DNA of 32,874 nucleotides from a virus, in the IMG/VR virus record IMGVR_UViG_3300050821_005534, positions 1-32,874 of that record; one strand, given 5' to 3'. This document shows, one piece after another, positions 23,866 to 32,122 of this stretch; the first letter of the stretch is position 1, and every line of letters begins with the position of its first letter. The position numbers and the translations under genes were made by a program. The notes under the pieces are model-generated. The model saw nothing but the letters and a program-made list of their open reading frames with translations. It did no database searches and had not been told where the DNA came from.

Positions 23866-25184
23866 TGTCAATACTTGAAACTTTTTATATATTATTTAAA
23901 AGTGACACATCCGATATAAAAAAAGGATCAGATGAGGCATTTAAAACAACAAAAAAATTAAATGAATCTTTAAAAGAAACTGATCAAGCAAGCGAAAAAC
24001 TAGGAACAAAGTTTTTTTCTATGGTTCAATCTATTGCAGGTCTTTTGACGGGATTTGCATCCATTCATGCGGTTGTTTCAGGATTTAAAAATACTTTAGA
24101 TTTTGATATTGATCTTGGTAAAACATCACGTGCTTTAGGCGTTAATGTAGAACAATTGGATACATGGGATAATGCTGTTAGACAAGCAGGTGGAACTGCT
24201 GAAGGTTTTCAAAACTCTCTTAAAAATTTATCTGAACATTTTAATACAAATCCATCAGTCGCTTTAAGATTCCTACCTCAATTGGCCGATGTTTTCAGTA
24301 AAATAAGTCGATTTTCAGCATTCAGATTGGGTAAGTCTCTAGGATTAGATGAAGCCACTATTCTTTTATTGCAACAAGGCAGGCGTGAGGTTGAAGCTGT
24401 TTTAAAACAACAAAGAGAATTAGGAGTTGTTAGTACAAAAGATATAGAAATAACGACTAAATATAATCAGTCTCTTATGAATTTAGAACATGCTTTTAGG
24501 ACATTATATAATGTTCTTATTAATTCATCATTGCCCGGATTTACTAAATTTTTTGATGTTTTGACAAAAGGATTAGGATATTTAACAGCGCATAAAGATT
24601 TAGTCATCGGTGCAATTGTCGGAATCGCCGCTGCTGCAATTTCCGCAGCATTTGCTTTCGAATTAATTTCATTTCCTGTTATTGGATTAATTTTATTAGT
24701 CACAACATTGATTGGAGCTTTTGCACTTTTGTGGGAAGATAATGCTGTTCGACTCAGAGGTGGAAAATCATTATTAGGTGAATATCTTGATGAATGGAAA
24801 AGAGCGGGAATTGCAATAGATGATATCATAAAAAAATGGGGAAATGAATTATTAGATTTTTTAGACAAATTTGCTTTATTGAAACCTATATCAGATTATT
24901 TAAGAAATCATGATAATAGTTTTGTAACCTTTTTAAATACTGATGAAGGTAAAAAATTTACAGATTTTACATCTCAATCTCCAATAAACAATCAATCATC
25001 AAATGTTATTAATTCTTCATTATTCAATAAAAATCACGCGATTAATGTTGGTCCTATTAATATGGAAATACAAAGTAATGATGCTCAGGGAGTTGCTTAT
25101 GGATTAAAAGCAGAATTGGAGAGAATCTTTAAAGGATACACTGATCACGCCAGCGGTAATTTTTCGGATATGGTTTATGTCTAA
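23865..25184 (+). CDS. Tail tape measure protein
   Basis: 439 residues, ATG within the TAATG overlap of the shifted chaperone frame. The N-terminus is a helical, lysine/serine-rich coil (SDTSDIKKGSDEAFKTTKKL); a phage tape-measure block lies at ~83-125 (DLGKTSRALGVNVEQLDTWD then NAVRQAGGTAEGFQ). A long hydrophobic stretch of two membrane-type helices is at ~246-291 (LVIGAIVGIAAAAISAAFAF then IGLILLVTTLIGAFALLWED). It is ejected with the DNA and may help cross the inner membrane. It is short for a tape measure, implying a short tail (of the order of 65 nm at the usual 0.15 nm per residue). Confidence 0.85.
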   Translation: MSILETFYILFKSDTSDIKKGSDEAFKTTKKLNESLKETDQASEKLGTKFFSMVQSIAGLLTGFASIHAVVSGFKNTLDFDIDLGKTSRALGVNVEQLDTWDNAVRQAGGTAEGFQNSLKNLSEHFNTNPSVALRFLPQLADVFSKISRFSAFRLGKSLGLDEATILLLQQGRREVEAVLKQQRELGVVSTKDIEITTKYNQSLMNLEHAFRTLYNVLINSSLPGFTKFFDVLTKGLGYLTAHKDLVIGAIVGIAAAAISAAFAFELISFPVIGLILLVTTLIGAFALLWEDNAVRLRGGKSLLGEYLDEWKRAGIAIDDIIKKWGNELLDFLDKFALLKPISDYLRNHDNSFVTFLNTDEGKKFTDFTSQSPINNQSSNVINSSLFNKNHAINVGPINMEIQSNDAQGVAYGLKAELERIFKGYTDHASGNFSDMVYV

Positions 25185-25752
25185 TCCAATCAATATTATT
25201 AATACATTATTGCCATCTGCATCAGTCGATACAGTTGCTATATTTGATCAAAATTATCATGAATTATTTTCACAAGCAAAATCTATAAAAGCAGTTGTAA
25301 AAGAACAATCTAAATTGATGGAGCATCCAATAGAGACAGGTGCAATTATTACAGATCACCGAATAGTTTTACCTATAGAAATTGATTTGTCTATGATATT
25401 GGCATCGTCTGATTATCAAGATGTTTATAAATCAATAAGACAATATTTTTTTGATGCGACATTATTAATTGTTCAGACGAGAGCGGCTATTTATAAAAAT
25501 CAAATTATATCAGCATTACCACATGAAGAAGATCCAACCATGTATGATGCGTTAACTATCGCTCTAAGTTTAAAACAAGTTTTATATGTTAGTGCTCAAT
25601 ATACGAATACACCTAAATATGCTAATAATTCATCAACTATTGATCGTGGTCAACAACAAGGTACACCTGCTAATGCACAAGAAACAAGTACTCTACAAGG
25701 CGATATTTATGAACCTTTAGCAAAGACCGCAAAGGCATACATACATCTTTAA
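25177..25752 (+). CDS. Baseplate protein, Dit-like N-terminal domain
   Basis: 191 residues, eight-base overlap with the tape-measure gene. The segment 'KLMEHPIETGAIITDHRIVLPIEIDLSMIL' (about residues 47-76) is the signature of Dit-like tail proteins of contractile phages ('.hPvE.GA.I.DHr...P..i.l'), and 'LIVQTRAAIYKNQIISALPH' (~93-112) continues the core. C-terminal ~45 residues are polar and probably disordered. Forms part of the hub between tube and spike. Confidence 0.78.
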   Translation: MSNPINIINTLLPSASVDTVAIFDQNYHELFSQAKSIKAVVKEQSKLMEHPIETGAIITDHRIVLPIEIDLSMILASSDYQDVYKSIRQYFFDATLLIVQTRAAIYKNQIISALPHEEDPTMYDALTIALSLKQVLYVSAQYTNTPKYANNSSTIDRGQQQGTPANAQETSTLQGDIYEPLAKTAKAYIHL

Positions 25753-25766
25753 TTTTGGATAATTAT

Positions 25767-26102
25767 ATGATAGTGATTCCGTTGCAAAATATAGCAAATC
25801 AATCTTTATCTATTCAATTAGACCAAAATCAAATTGATCTTAATTTTCATGCAACTCAGGATAATCCTGATGGGACAAGTGGAGTCACGGGTGTTGATAT
25901 TATAATAAACAATGTTGTTATCGTTTCAGGAATGAGAGCAGTATTTGGAACCCCATTAATTCCTTATCGATATTTAGAAGATGGTAATTTTGCATTTGTG
26001 ACACAAAATGATGATTATCCCGATTGGAGACAATTTGGAATAACACAATTTTTAGTATATGCATCACAATCTGAATTGGACGCAATCTATGCCAATGCCT
26101 AA
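25767..26102 (+). CDS. Baseplate plug protein (DUF6983-like)
   Basis: 111 residues from the ATG at 25767 (TTGGAT acts as ribosome site; an in-frame TTG at 25755 lies in that site). It opens MIVIPLQNIANQSLSIQLDQ, which matches the baseplate plug family ('miviPL..ipnQ.lsv.Ldgq...i......'), and keeps 'Y.LEDGNFAFVTQNDDYPDWR.FG.TQFLVYASQSEL', the family's closing motif. The family closes the distal end of the tail tube near the hub. Confidence 0.78.
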   Translation: MIVIPLQNIANQSLSIQLDQNQIDLNFHATQDNPDGTSGVTGVDIIINNVVIVSGMRAVFGTPLIPYRYLEDGNFAFVTQNDDYPDWRQFGITQFLVYASQSELDAIYANA

Positions 26103-26928
26103 TGAATTAGATCCACGAATTATTAGGGCATCTTTTGAGATAAGCGGAAGAACTAAAGTTTATTCATCACCTTTTTACATACAAGCAACAGGTACCAAAT
26201 TTGCTAATTCTTTACAAAATGAAGCAAATATCGTGATAGCTAATTTAGATAAACAAACTCAGGATTATATACTCACAGAAACGACGCCTTACAATACAAA
26301 TAACACCATAAAAAGCATAACACTTGAGGCAGGGAGGCAATCATATGGAACTGCTGTTATTTATACTGGTAACATTGTCTATTCTAGCTTGTCGCAACCC
26401 CCCGATGTCGGGATAACATTAAAATGTTTAACTGGAAATTTTTTAAAAACTCAAGTGATAGGAGTGAATCAATCAGGGCAAGCATCAACCCAACAAATTG
26501 CTGTAGCTGTTGCGAATTTAACAGGATTGGTATTGAGGTATGAAGCAACAAATAAAATTGTTTCAAATTATAATTTTTCTGGATCAGGCATAAGTCAAAT
26601 TGCGCAATTAAATGCTATCGGTGGTATTAACGCTTTTCAAGATGATGGTGTTTTAGTCGTTAAAGATGCGGGAGTTCCTTTGAAAGATACGCTTAAAATT
26701 GTGAGTTCAAGTACGGGAATGATTGGAATACCTGAATTTACAGAGCAAGGACTTAGAGTAAGATTTTTACTCGATAATGGTGTCGTGATTGGTGGTCGGA
26801 TTCGAGTCAAAAGTACAATAAATCCTGCTGCAAATGGTGAATATATTATCTATAAACTTTCTTTCGAAATAAGTAGTCGTGATACGCCTTTTTATTACAT
26901 TGCAGAATGTCAGAGGATAGGCAATTGA
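26089..26928 (+). CDS. Baseplate hub protein
   Basis: 279 residues from the ATG at 26089 (GGA eight bases upstream; 26059 and 26095 are other in-frame ATGs). The text 'RASFEISGRTKVYSSPFYIQATGTKFANSLQNEANIVIANLDKQTQDYILTETTP' (about 12-65, broken here for the pattern only) is typical of hub proteins in DUF2612-type myophages: 'sG...y....i.a.GtK.......n.a.I.I.NL......lL...sP'. Likely related to Mu gp44/T4 gp27 hubs that hold the spike. Confidence 0.75.
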   Translation: MPMPNELDPRIIRASFEISGRTKVYSSPFYIQATGTKFANSLQNEANIVIANLDKQTQDYILTETTPYNTNNTIKSITLEAGRQSYGTAVIYTGNIVYSSLSQPPDVGITLKCLTGNFLKTQVIGVNQSGQASTQQIAVAVANLTGLVLRYEATNKIVSNYNFSGSGISQIAQLNAIGGINAFQDDGVLVVKDAGVPLKDTLKIVSSSTGMIGIPEFTEQGLRVRFLLDNGVVIGGRIRVKSTINPAANGEYIIYKLSFEISSRDTPFYYIAECQRIGN

Positions 26929-27641
26929 CTACACCTAACGCACCGGACATTGATCCCGCAAATAATGGAAGCTTAGCCGGAACCTTACAATTTTGTTTTA
27001 AAAAATTTATTCAAAATATTAATGGGATGCTTCCGGCAAAAGTTATTGCGTATGATAGGAACACAAATCGTGTTCAAGTGCAATTATTAATCTCAATGCT
27101 TATGACGGATGGCACCATCGTGCCAAGATCTCAGATTGCAAGCTTACCAGTTTTACAATTTGGCGGTGGAGGGTTTTTCCTAGGGTTTAATTTGAATACT
27201 GGGGATCTTGGTTGGGTTTTAGCAAACGATAGAGATATATCCCTCTTTCTTCAAAATTACGAACAGGCAGCCCCTAATACGGCAAGAATAAAGAATTTTG
27301 CTGATGCTTTATTCATTCCTGATATTATGACCGGATATCAAATTGCGGAAGAAGATAAAACCAGTGTCGTTCTACAAAATGCAGATGGAACGATTAAAAT
27401 CAGCTTACAATCTGATAGAATCAAATTAACCGCGCCACTCGTCGAAATAACAGGGGGGCTGCAGGTTGATGGTGTGATTAGTTCTGAGGGTTCTAATCCA
27501 TTGACAATTAATAGTCCTCTTATCGCAAGCAATGGCGTTTCGATAAGTGGGGGCGGTACTAATTCATTGACCGTGACAGGAAATGAAAGAGTCGTTGGAA
27601 ATATTACGGCATCAGGATCAATAACGCCGTTTGTGCCATAA
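26925..27641 (+). CDS. Baseplate spike, Gp138 N-terminal-like
   Basis: 238 residues from TTG 26925, which has AGAGGA seven bases upstream and overlaps the previous stop; an ATG at 26907 is possible but has no ribosome site. N-terminal OB-like domain: 'LPAKVIAYDRNTNRVQVQLL' (~36-55), 'GGGGFFLGFNLNTGDLGWVL' (~80-99), 'ANDRDIS'. This is the Gp138-type spike domain. The C-terminal part from ~145 is a series of short strands ('TIKISLQSDRIKLTAPLVEI', 'GLQVDGVISSEGSNPLTINS') that should form a trimeric beta-helical tip. It ends without a PAAR or lysozyme domain. Pierces the outer membrane. Confidence 0.82.
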   Translation: MTTPNAPDIDPANNGSLAGTLQFCFKKFIQNINGMLPAKVIAYDRNTNRVQVQLLISMLMTDGTIVPRSQIASLPVLQFGGGGFFLGFNLNTGDLGWVLANDRDISLFLQNYEQAAPNTARIKNFADALFIPDIMTGYQIAEEDKTSVVLQNADGTIKISLQSDRIKLTAPLVEITGGLQVDGVISSEGSNPLTINSPLIASNGVSISGGGTNSLTVTGNERVVGNITASGSITPFVP

Positions 27642-27650
27642 AAGGATTTT

Positions 27651-28019
27651 ATGCAAACATTATCAGCAAATGTTAATAATAATATTCCAGGCGTTGCCTA
27701 TGATGATATCTATTTAGATTCTAAAAATAATATTTCTATTAGTTATGATTTAGAAGCGGTGCTAGAGGCATGCGCTCAAGCTGCTCAAACAGTATTAGGC
27801 GAAATCATTTTTAATATAAATCAGGGTATCCCATTTTTTCAAATCGTTTGGGTCGGTGTTCCTAACATTCAACAATACAATGCAGCATTACGCTTAGCAT
27901 TTTTAAATGTTCCAAATGTTGTTGAAGTAGTTTCTTTAATGATATCTCAATTAAATGATACTTTGTCATATACAGCAGTCATAAGAACTAATTTCGGATC
28001 AGGAGGTATCAGTGGCTGA
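27651..28019 (+). CDS. Baseplate wedge protein, gp25-like
   Basis: 122 residues, AAAGGA upstream. The pattern 'DDIYLDSKNNISISYDLEAVLEACAQAAQTVLGEIIFNINQGIPFFQIVWVG' (residues ~18-68) matches the wedge family that precedes gpJ genes in many myophages ('G.i......dleAv.Qa......t..gE..y....GiPy'), and 'SYTAVIRTNFGSGGI' closes the domain. Role: assembles the wedge that joins hub and J protein at the sheath base. Confidence 0.78.
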   Translation: MQTLSANVNNNIPGVAYDDIYLDSKNNISISYDLEAVLEACAQAAQTVLGEIIFNINQGIPFFQIVWVGVPNIQQYNAALRLAFLNVPNVVEVVSLMISQLNDTLSYTAVIRTNFGSGGISG

Positions 28020-29679
28020 CGTTTACAATTATATAGATAGTACAGGAATTATTACATCAGATGCTAATACTATTCAAACAGAAGTACAAAATGAATATTT
28101 GAATACATTTGGTTCTGATTTAAATATTGATCCTAGCACTCCTCAAGGGATGTTAATAACAATTGAAACATTATCACGAATAGCTGTTGCTGATAATAAT
28201 GTTAATTTAGCGAACCAAATAAATCCTAATCTTGCAGGTGGTGTGTTCCTGGATGCCTTAATGCAATTAATGGGACTGCAAAGAACGCCTGCATCTAATT
28301 CAACAGTTTTATGTACTATTACAGGTGTTGTAGGAACATCTATTCCTGCAGGTGCAGAAATATCAACATCAGATGGTACAGTTCTTTTTGAGATAATTTC
28401 TAATACTGTTATACCTTTGGGAGGAAGTATTTCTAATGTCCCCTTCCAATCTGTTCTAACAGGCTCAATTCCTGCATCAGCTAATACATTAACAACTATT
28501 GTAAGTAACATATTAGGATGGGAAACCGTCACCAATCCGTTAGCAGCATCTCAAGGAACTGCAACTCAATCCGATACGCAAGCTAGATTATTAAGACAAA
28601 ATGCACTAGGTGCGCAAGGAAATAGTATTGCAGCAAATGTTATTGCTGCATTATATCAAATTCCAGGAGTTTCAAGCGCAGGGGTTACTTTTCAAGAAAA
28701 CGTAAGCAGTGTATCTCAAACCATCAATGATATTTTGATGGTTTCACATTCAATATATGCGGTCGTTGGTGGAACTGAAGATTTACATGCTATTGCTAGC
28801 GCATTAACTTATAGTAAAGCTGCGGGTGCCGCATATAATAATGGTTTAGGAATACCGATTTCATATCCATTTTTAAATCAATATTCTATGCAAGTGATTA
28901 ATGTCTTATTTGATTTACCGTCATTAGTAAACATTAGCATTCAAGTAACAGTTCATGCACTAACGACTGTACAAAATGTAACTACTGCAGTACAAAATGC
29001 TATTCTTCAATATGCATCAGGTAATTTGCCAGGACAATCAGGATTTGTAGTCGGTGCATCTGTTTCACCTTTTCAATTAGCTGCAGCTATAAATATTTTA
29101 GTTCCAGGATTATTTGTTCAAGAAATACAAATAGGAATTGAATCATTTACTCAACAAGGCGTTATAACAAATGGCGCTAATACCGTGACCGGATTAACTT
29201 ATAATGCTCCCATATCACCTTATATTGGCATTGCAACTGGAATGATTATAACAGATGAAGGTGGAAATATACCCACTGGAACGACTGTTGCATCGTTAGT
29301 CGGTAGTAATGCGATTACAATGTCTGCAAATGCTGTTTTTGCATCATTTGGCTTGCAAGGTACTATTTCTAATGGATTTAATACTGTTACAGGTATGACA
29401 TCTAATGTAGGTATCGTAGTCGGAATGGGGATAACGGGAACCGGAATTCCAGGATCAACGACCGTTGCATCTCTTGTTGGATCAACAGGTATTACGATGT
29501 CTGCCAATGCGACCTCATCAGCGACAGAAACATTAACATTTACACCTGCATCAGGTGCAACATTAATTGACATTTTAACTTTTTCAACGACTCCCATTTA
29601 TCAAACAACAGAAATTCCAATAGGCGTATGGCAAGAAGCCATCACATCGGCACCTTATATTTCGGTAGTTTCTGTATGA
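28012..29679 (+). CDS. Baseplate J protein with two inserted beta modules
   Basis: 555 residues from a GTG with AGGAGGT only four bases upstream, inside the end of the wedge gene. Main parts: 'IQTEVQNEYLNTFGSDLNID' (~21-40), 'TPQGMLITIETLSRIAVADN' (~43-62), 'GGVFLDALMQLMGLQRTPAS' (~76-95), 'QSDTQARLLRQNALGAQGNS' (~186-205) of the baseplate J family (Mu gp47 / T4 gp6-like). From ~382 to 511 two tandem copies of the beta module seen in the sheath and collar proteins interrupt the J domain; its last part (EIPIGVWQEAITSAPYISVV) resumes at ~534. The insertion probably projects from the baseplate edge. Confidence 0.85.
   Translation: MADVYNYIDSTGIITSDANTIQTEVQNEYLNTFGSDLNIDPSTPQGMLITIETLSRIAVADNNVNLANQINPNLAGGVFLDALMQLMGLQRTPASNSTVLCTITGVVGTSIPAGAEISTSDGTVLFEIISNTVIPLGGSISNVPFQSVLTGSIPASANTLTTIVSNILGWETVTNPLAASQGTATQSDTQARLLRQNALGAQGNSIAANVIAALYQIPGVSSAGVTFQENVSSVSQTINDILMVSHSIYAVVGGTEDLHAIASALTYSKAAGAAYNNGLGIPISYPFLNQYSMQVINVLFDLPSLVNISIQVTVHALTTVQNVTTAVQNAILQYASGNLPGQSGFVVGASVSPFQLAAAINILVPGLFVQEIQIGIESFTQQGVITNGANTVTGLTYNAPISPYIGIATGMIITDEGGNIPTGTTVASLVGSNAITMSANAVFASFGLQGTISNGFNTVTGMTSNVGIVVGMGITGTGIPGSTTVASLVGSTGITMSANATSSATETLTFTPASGATLIDILTFSTTPIYQTTEIPIGVWQEAITSAPYISVVSV
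29155..29352 (+). repeat. Shared beta module, copy 2 (in J protein)
   Basis: About residues 382-447 of the J protein: 'GVITNGANTVTGLTYNAPIS', GMIITDEGGNIPTGTTVASL and 'GSNAITMSANAVFAS'. Slightly diverged from copy 3, which follows without a gap. Confidence 0.65.
29356..29544 (+). repeat. Shared beta module, copy 3 (in J protein)
   Basis: About residues 449-511 of the J protein: 'GTISNGFNTVTGMTSNVGIV', GMGITGTGIPGSTTVASLVG and 'STGITMSANATSSATETLTF'. This copy is closest to the consensus and to copies 1 and 4. Confidence 0.7.
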
Positions 29680-30500
29680 ATATTCAAGAATTTAATTATT
29701 TAGTTAACTTATTACAAGCAATATTATGGCAATATGATGAGTCTACTAATTTATTAAGTTTGATTAATCAAAAACAACAATGGTATAACACATATCAAAC
29801 TCAATTTTGGCAAAATTGGTATACCAATGTTTTTAATCTATTAACTGCAAATGAATTCGGATTGAGTGTTTGGTCTTATATTTTATTTGTTCCTTTATTT
29901 TTGGAAAATACGCCTGAACCTGCTGATGCGCCTATATGGGGTTTTAATCAAATAATCAGTTTTCCAACATTAGAAAATACTTATCTTAATTTTCAACATG
30001 GTAATTTCTCAACTAAAGGTTTAATTATTTCTTTAACTGTTGAAGAACAAAGATTTTTATTACGATTAAGATATTTTCAATTGAGCGATAGAGGATCAAT
30101 AACTGTTATCAATCAATTTTTAAATTATTTATTAGCTACATCAAATATTAATTATTCAGGCAGTATTTATGCATTAGATGGTTTAGATATGACAATGACA
30201 TATATTTTTACTGCATCTGGATTTTCAAGTAATTTACTTAATGCGATACAAACATTAGATTTATTTCCAAGACCGACAGGTGTTCGGATAAGAATTCATA
30301 TCAATTATGGATTTCAATTTGGATTTAATGCCGGTACTTTTGGACATTATGAAAATACGAATAAAAATTTTGGAAATGGAAATTTTGTAAATCCTTTTAT
30401 ATTTCCATTATCAGAAACAGAAGATGAAGATCAAGTCATGTTTTCTGAAAGTAATCAAGTTATGCTATCAGAAAGTGGACAAGTCATGGTAACAGAATGA
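29676..30500 (+). CDS. Baseplate-associated DUF2612 protein with C-terminal repeat
   Basis: 274 residues from the ATG at 29676, which overlaps the J stop (ATGA). 'ILWQYDESTNLLSLINQKQQ' (~16-35), 'FGLSVWSYILFVPL' (~68-81) and 'LLRLRYFQLSDRGSITVINQ' (~130-150) are typical of DUF2612, a family next to J proteins that probably attaches fibres or caps the wedge. The last ~24 residues repeat an 8-residue unit: QVMFSESN, QVMLSESG, QVMVTE. The same unit type ends the protein at 5332-5601. It also has NTYLNFQHGNF and NFGNGNF strings shared with the neck protein at 20044. Confidence 0.8.
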   Translation: MNIQEFNYLVNLLQAILWQYDESTNLLSLINQKQQWYNTYQTQFWQNWYTNVFNLLTANEFGLSVWSYILFVPLFLENTPEPADAPIWGFNQIISFPTLENTYLNFQHGNFSTKGLIISLTVEEQRFLLRLRYFQLSDRGSITVINQFLNYLLATSNINYSGSIYALDGLDMTMTYIFTASGFSSNLLNAIQTLDLFPRPTGVRIRIHINYGFQFGFNAGTFGHYENTNKNFGNGNFVNPFIFPLSETEDEDQVMFSESNQVMLSESGQVMVTE

Positions 30501-30528
30501 TTTATTAATTTTATAAGGAAATAAGAAT

Positions 30529-31581
30529 ATGCCATCCCCCTATTATTATTATGTTTATCCTTTCGGACAAAATGCCGATGATTTAACATCGATTCCAACG
30601 AATGCTGCAGGTGACGGATCAGTTAGTTATTATGCAGGATGGACTGATCCTTACGAATATAATCTTTTAACAAATCCCGCAGCATTGCCAATCCCACGGG
30701 GCCAAATGAATCAATTATTTTTTGATATAACAAATAATTTGCAAGAATATCAGCAATATGGTACGCCACAATGGGTCACTGGAAATACTGTTTCTTATCC
30801 TATCTATTCTCGCGTTTATTATACTGGCTTAGTTTATGAAAGCCAAATATCAAATAATACAAATACACCTGGTTCTGATTCTACATGGTTAGTCACAAGT
30901 GGAAATAACGGTGGTGTTCCCATTGGAACTATTATTGATTATGCTGGTGCTTTCCCTCCAGCTAACTATCTTTTATGCGATGGGTCGGCAATTAGTAGAA
31001 CAACTTATGCAGCATTATTATCCGCTATCACACAAACACAAAATGGAACTACAACAAATACAATGGCAACAGTAAGTGGTTTATCGACAACATCTAATAT
31101 GTATCCTGGAATGTCTATTGAAGGTGTTGGAATTCCATCTGGTACGACTATATTATCAATTACAGATTCAACCGATATTGTGATGTCGCAAAATGCAACG
31201 GCAAGTGGAACGGTATCAATACAATTTTTTAATTGGGGAAATGGTAATGGGACAACAACTTTTAATATCCCTCAATGTCGAAGATGTACCAATGTAGGAT
31301 TTGGTGGCTTTGGATCAACTCAATTAGGAAATAAAACAGGTCAAACGGGAGGCGAAGAATCACATACACAATCAATATCTGAAATGCCATCGCATAATCA
31401 TCCTGGTTCAGTTATGCCTTATCAATCATTTAATGCTACAGCAGGCGCAATAGCAGCCGTTGAGACTCCAGGGGGGGTTAGCGGAAATTATCCTGTTACA
31501 GTTGCACCACAAGGTGGTGGTTCTGCTTTTAACGTTATTCAACCTTCAAACATTGTTACAATGTGTATTAAATATAAATAA
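30529..31581 (+). CDS. Tail collar-domain fibre protein with inserted beta module
   Basis: 350 residues, AAGGAAATAAGAAT upstream. A phage Tail Collar domain begins at ~131: PIGTIIDYAGAFPPANYLLC, DGSAISRTTYAALLSAI, then resumes at ~235 as 'NWGNGNGTTTFNIPQCRR'. Between these halves, at the point where family members usually read 'lfa.iGt.yG.GdG.tTF', sits one copy of the shared beta module (about 176-233). Downstream is a C-terminal strand-rich part with 'SHTQSISEMPSHNH' (a His-rich loop usual in collar proteins) and 'VIQPSNIVTMCIKYK', the standard closing of collar fibres. Last gene of the late operon; likely attaches to the baseplate. Confidence 0.85.
   Translation: MPSPYYYYVYPFGQNADDLTSIPTNAAGDGSVSYYAGWTDPYEYNLLTNPAALPIPRGQMNQLFFDITNNLQEYQQYGTPQWVTGNTVSYPIYSRVYYTGLVYESQISNNTNTPGSDSTWLVTSGNNGGVPIGTIIDYAGAFPPANYLLCDGSAISRTTYAALLSAITQTQNGTTTNTMATVSGLSTTSNMYPGMSIEGVGIPSGTTILSITDSTDIVMSQNATASGTVSIQFFNWGNGNGTTTFNIPQCRRCTNVGFGGFGSTQLGNKTGQTGGEESHTQSISEMPSHNHPGSVMPYQSFNATAGAIAAVETPGGVSGNYPVTVAPQGGGSAFNVIQPSNIVTMCIKYK
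31054..31227 (+). repeat. Shared beta module, copy 4 (in collar protein)
   Basis: About residues 176-233 of the collar protein: 'TNTMATVSGLSTTSNMYP', GMSIEGVGIPSGTTILSI and 'STDIVMSQNATASGTVSIQF'. It interrupts the collar domain in one loop, so its ends can be placed within a few residues. Confidence 0.7.
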
Positions 31582-31591
31582 AATATATTTT

Positions 31592-31617
31592 TATAACGCC
31601 ATGAAAATGGCGTTATA
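31592..31617. terminator. Perfect 11-bp hairpin with GAAA loop between convergent genes
   Basis: TATAACGCCAT, GAAA loop, ATGGCGTTATA: an 11-bp perfect stem with a GNRA-type loop, ten bases after the last late gene's stop and ten bases before the stop of the leftward gene. By position it is a bidirectional transcription terminator. The T-tract expected of an intrinsic terminator is weak on both sides (TAATTTA rightward; AAAAATATATTTT leftward), so it may work with Rho or as an mRNA 3'-end stabiliser. Confidence 0.65.
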
Positions 31618-31626
31618 TAATTTACA

Positions 31627-32097
31627 TTAAGAAACAGTAACTGTATTTGAATCTTGAACCATGCAAGTAGATGATCCATCTAATACTATACTTGCTTGAT
31701 CAACGTAATTGCCCGCTTTCTTAATATTTTGCATAGTAAAAATTTTTGCATCATTATATCCGGTCGTATGAGGAAGAACAGATCCGCTTTCTTGAATATG
31801 TGTGCAACCAAAATTGAGAATACACATATATTCATCAAAATTATAATTTCCAACATTATCCGAATCATTTGTTATTACATAACTTACCTCTCCAGTGGCT
31901 GTAATGTTTTGACCTGCTTGTCCAGATGCCGGATCAGCCGATGCTTTACACATCGCATTTTTAGTAGTAATATGTTTAATCTGTGATTGATATTCAGACC
32001 AAGAAATATTTTTAATTGTGTGACTTTTAATTGTTAAACCATTTGCAAATACTAAATTTGATGCTAATAAAGATAAAACGATTAGATTAATTTTCAT
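31627..32097 (-). CDS. Secreted four-cysteine protein, paralogue 1
   Basis: 156 residues from the ATG at 32097 (AAGGA eight bases upstream; longer in-frame starts would add a non-signal extension). Sec signal peptide MKINLIVLSLLASNLVFA, likely cut after residue 18. Mature part: ISWSEYQ (31-37), CKASADPASGQAG (50-62), VSYVITND (71-78), DEYMCILNFGCTH (88-100), YVDQASIVLDGSSTC (131-145) and SNTVTV. Cysteines 50, 92, 98 and 145 match the tandem gene upstream exactly, suggesting two disulfides in a periplasmic or extracellular beta-rich protein. Family not recognised. Probably a phage-carried cargo gene or the first host gene next to a prophage. Confidence 0.7.
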   Translation of the reverse strand: MKINLIVLSLLASNLVFANGLTIKSHTIKNISWSEYQSQIKHITTKNAMCKASADPASGQAGQNITATGEVSYVITNDSDNVGNYNFDEYMCILNFGCTHIQESGSVLPHTTGYNDAKIFTMQNIKKAGNYVDQASIVLDGSSTCMVQDSNTVTVS

Positions 32098-32122
32098 TGT
32101 TATATTCCTTAAAAAAATTATA

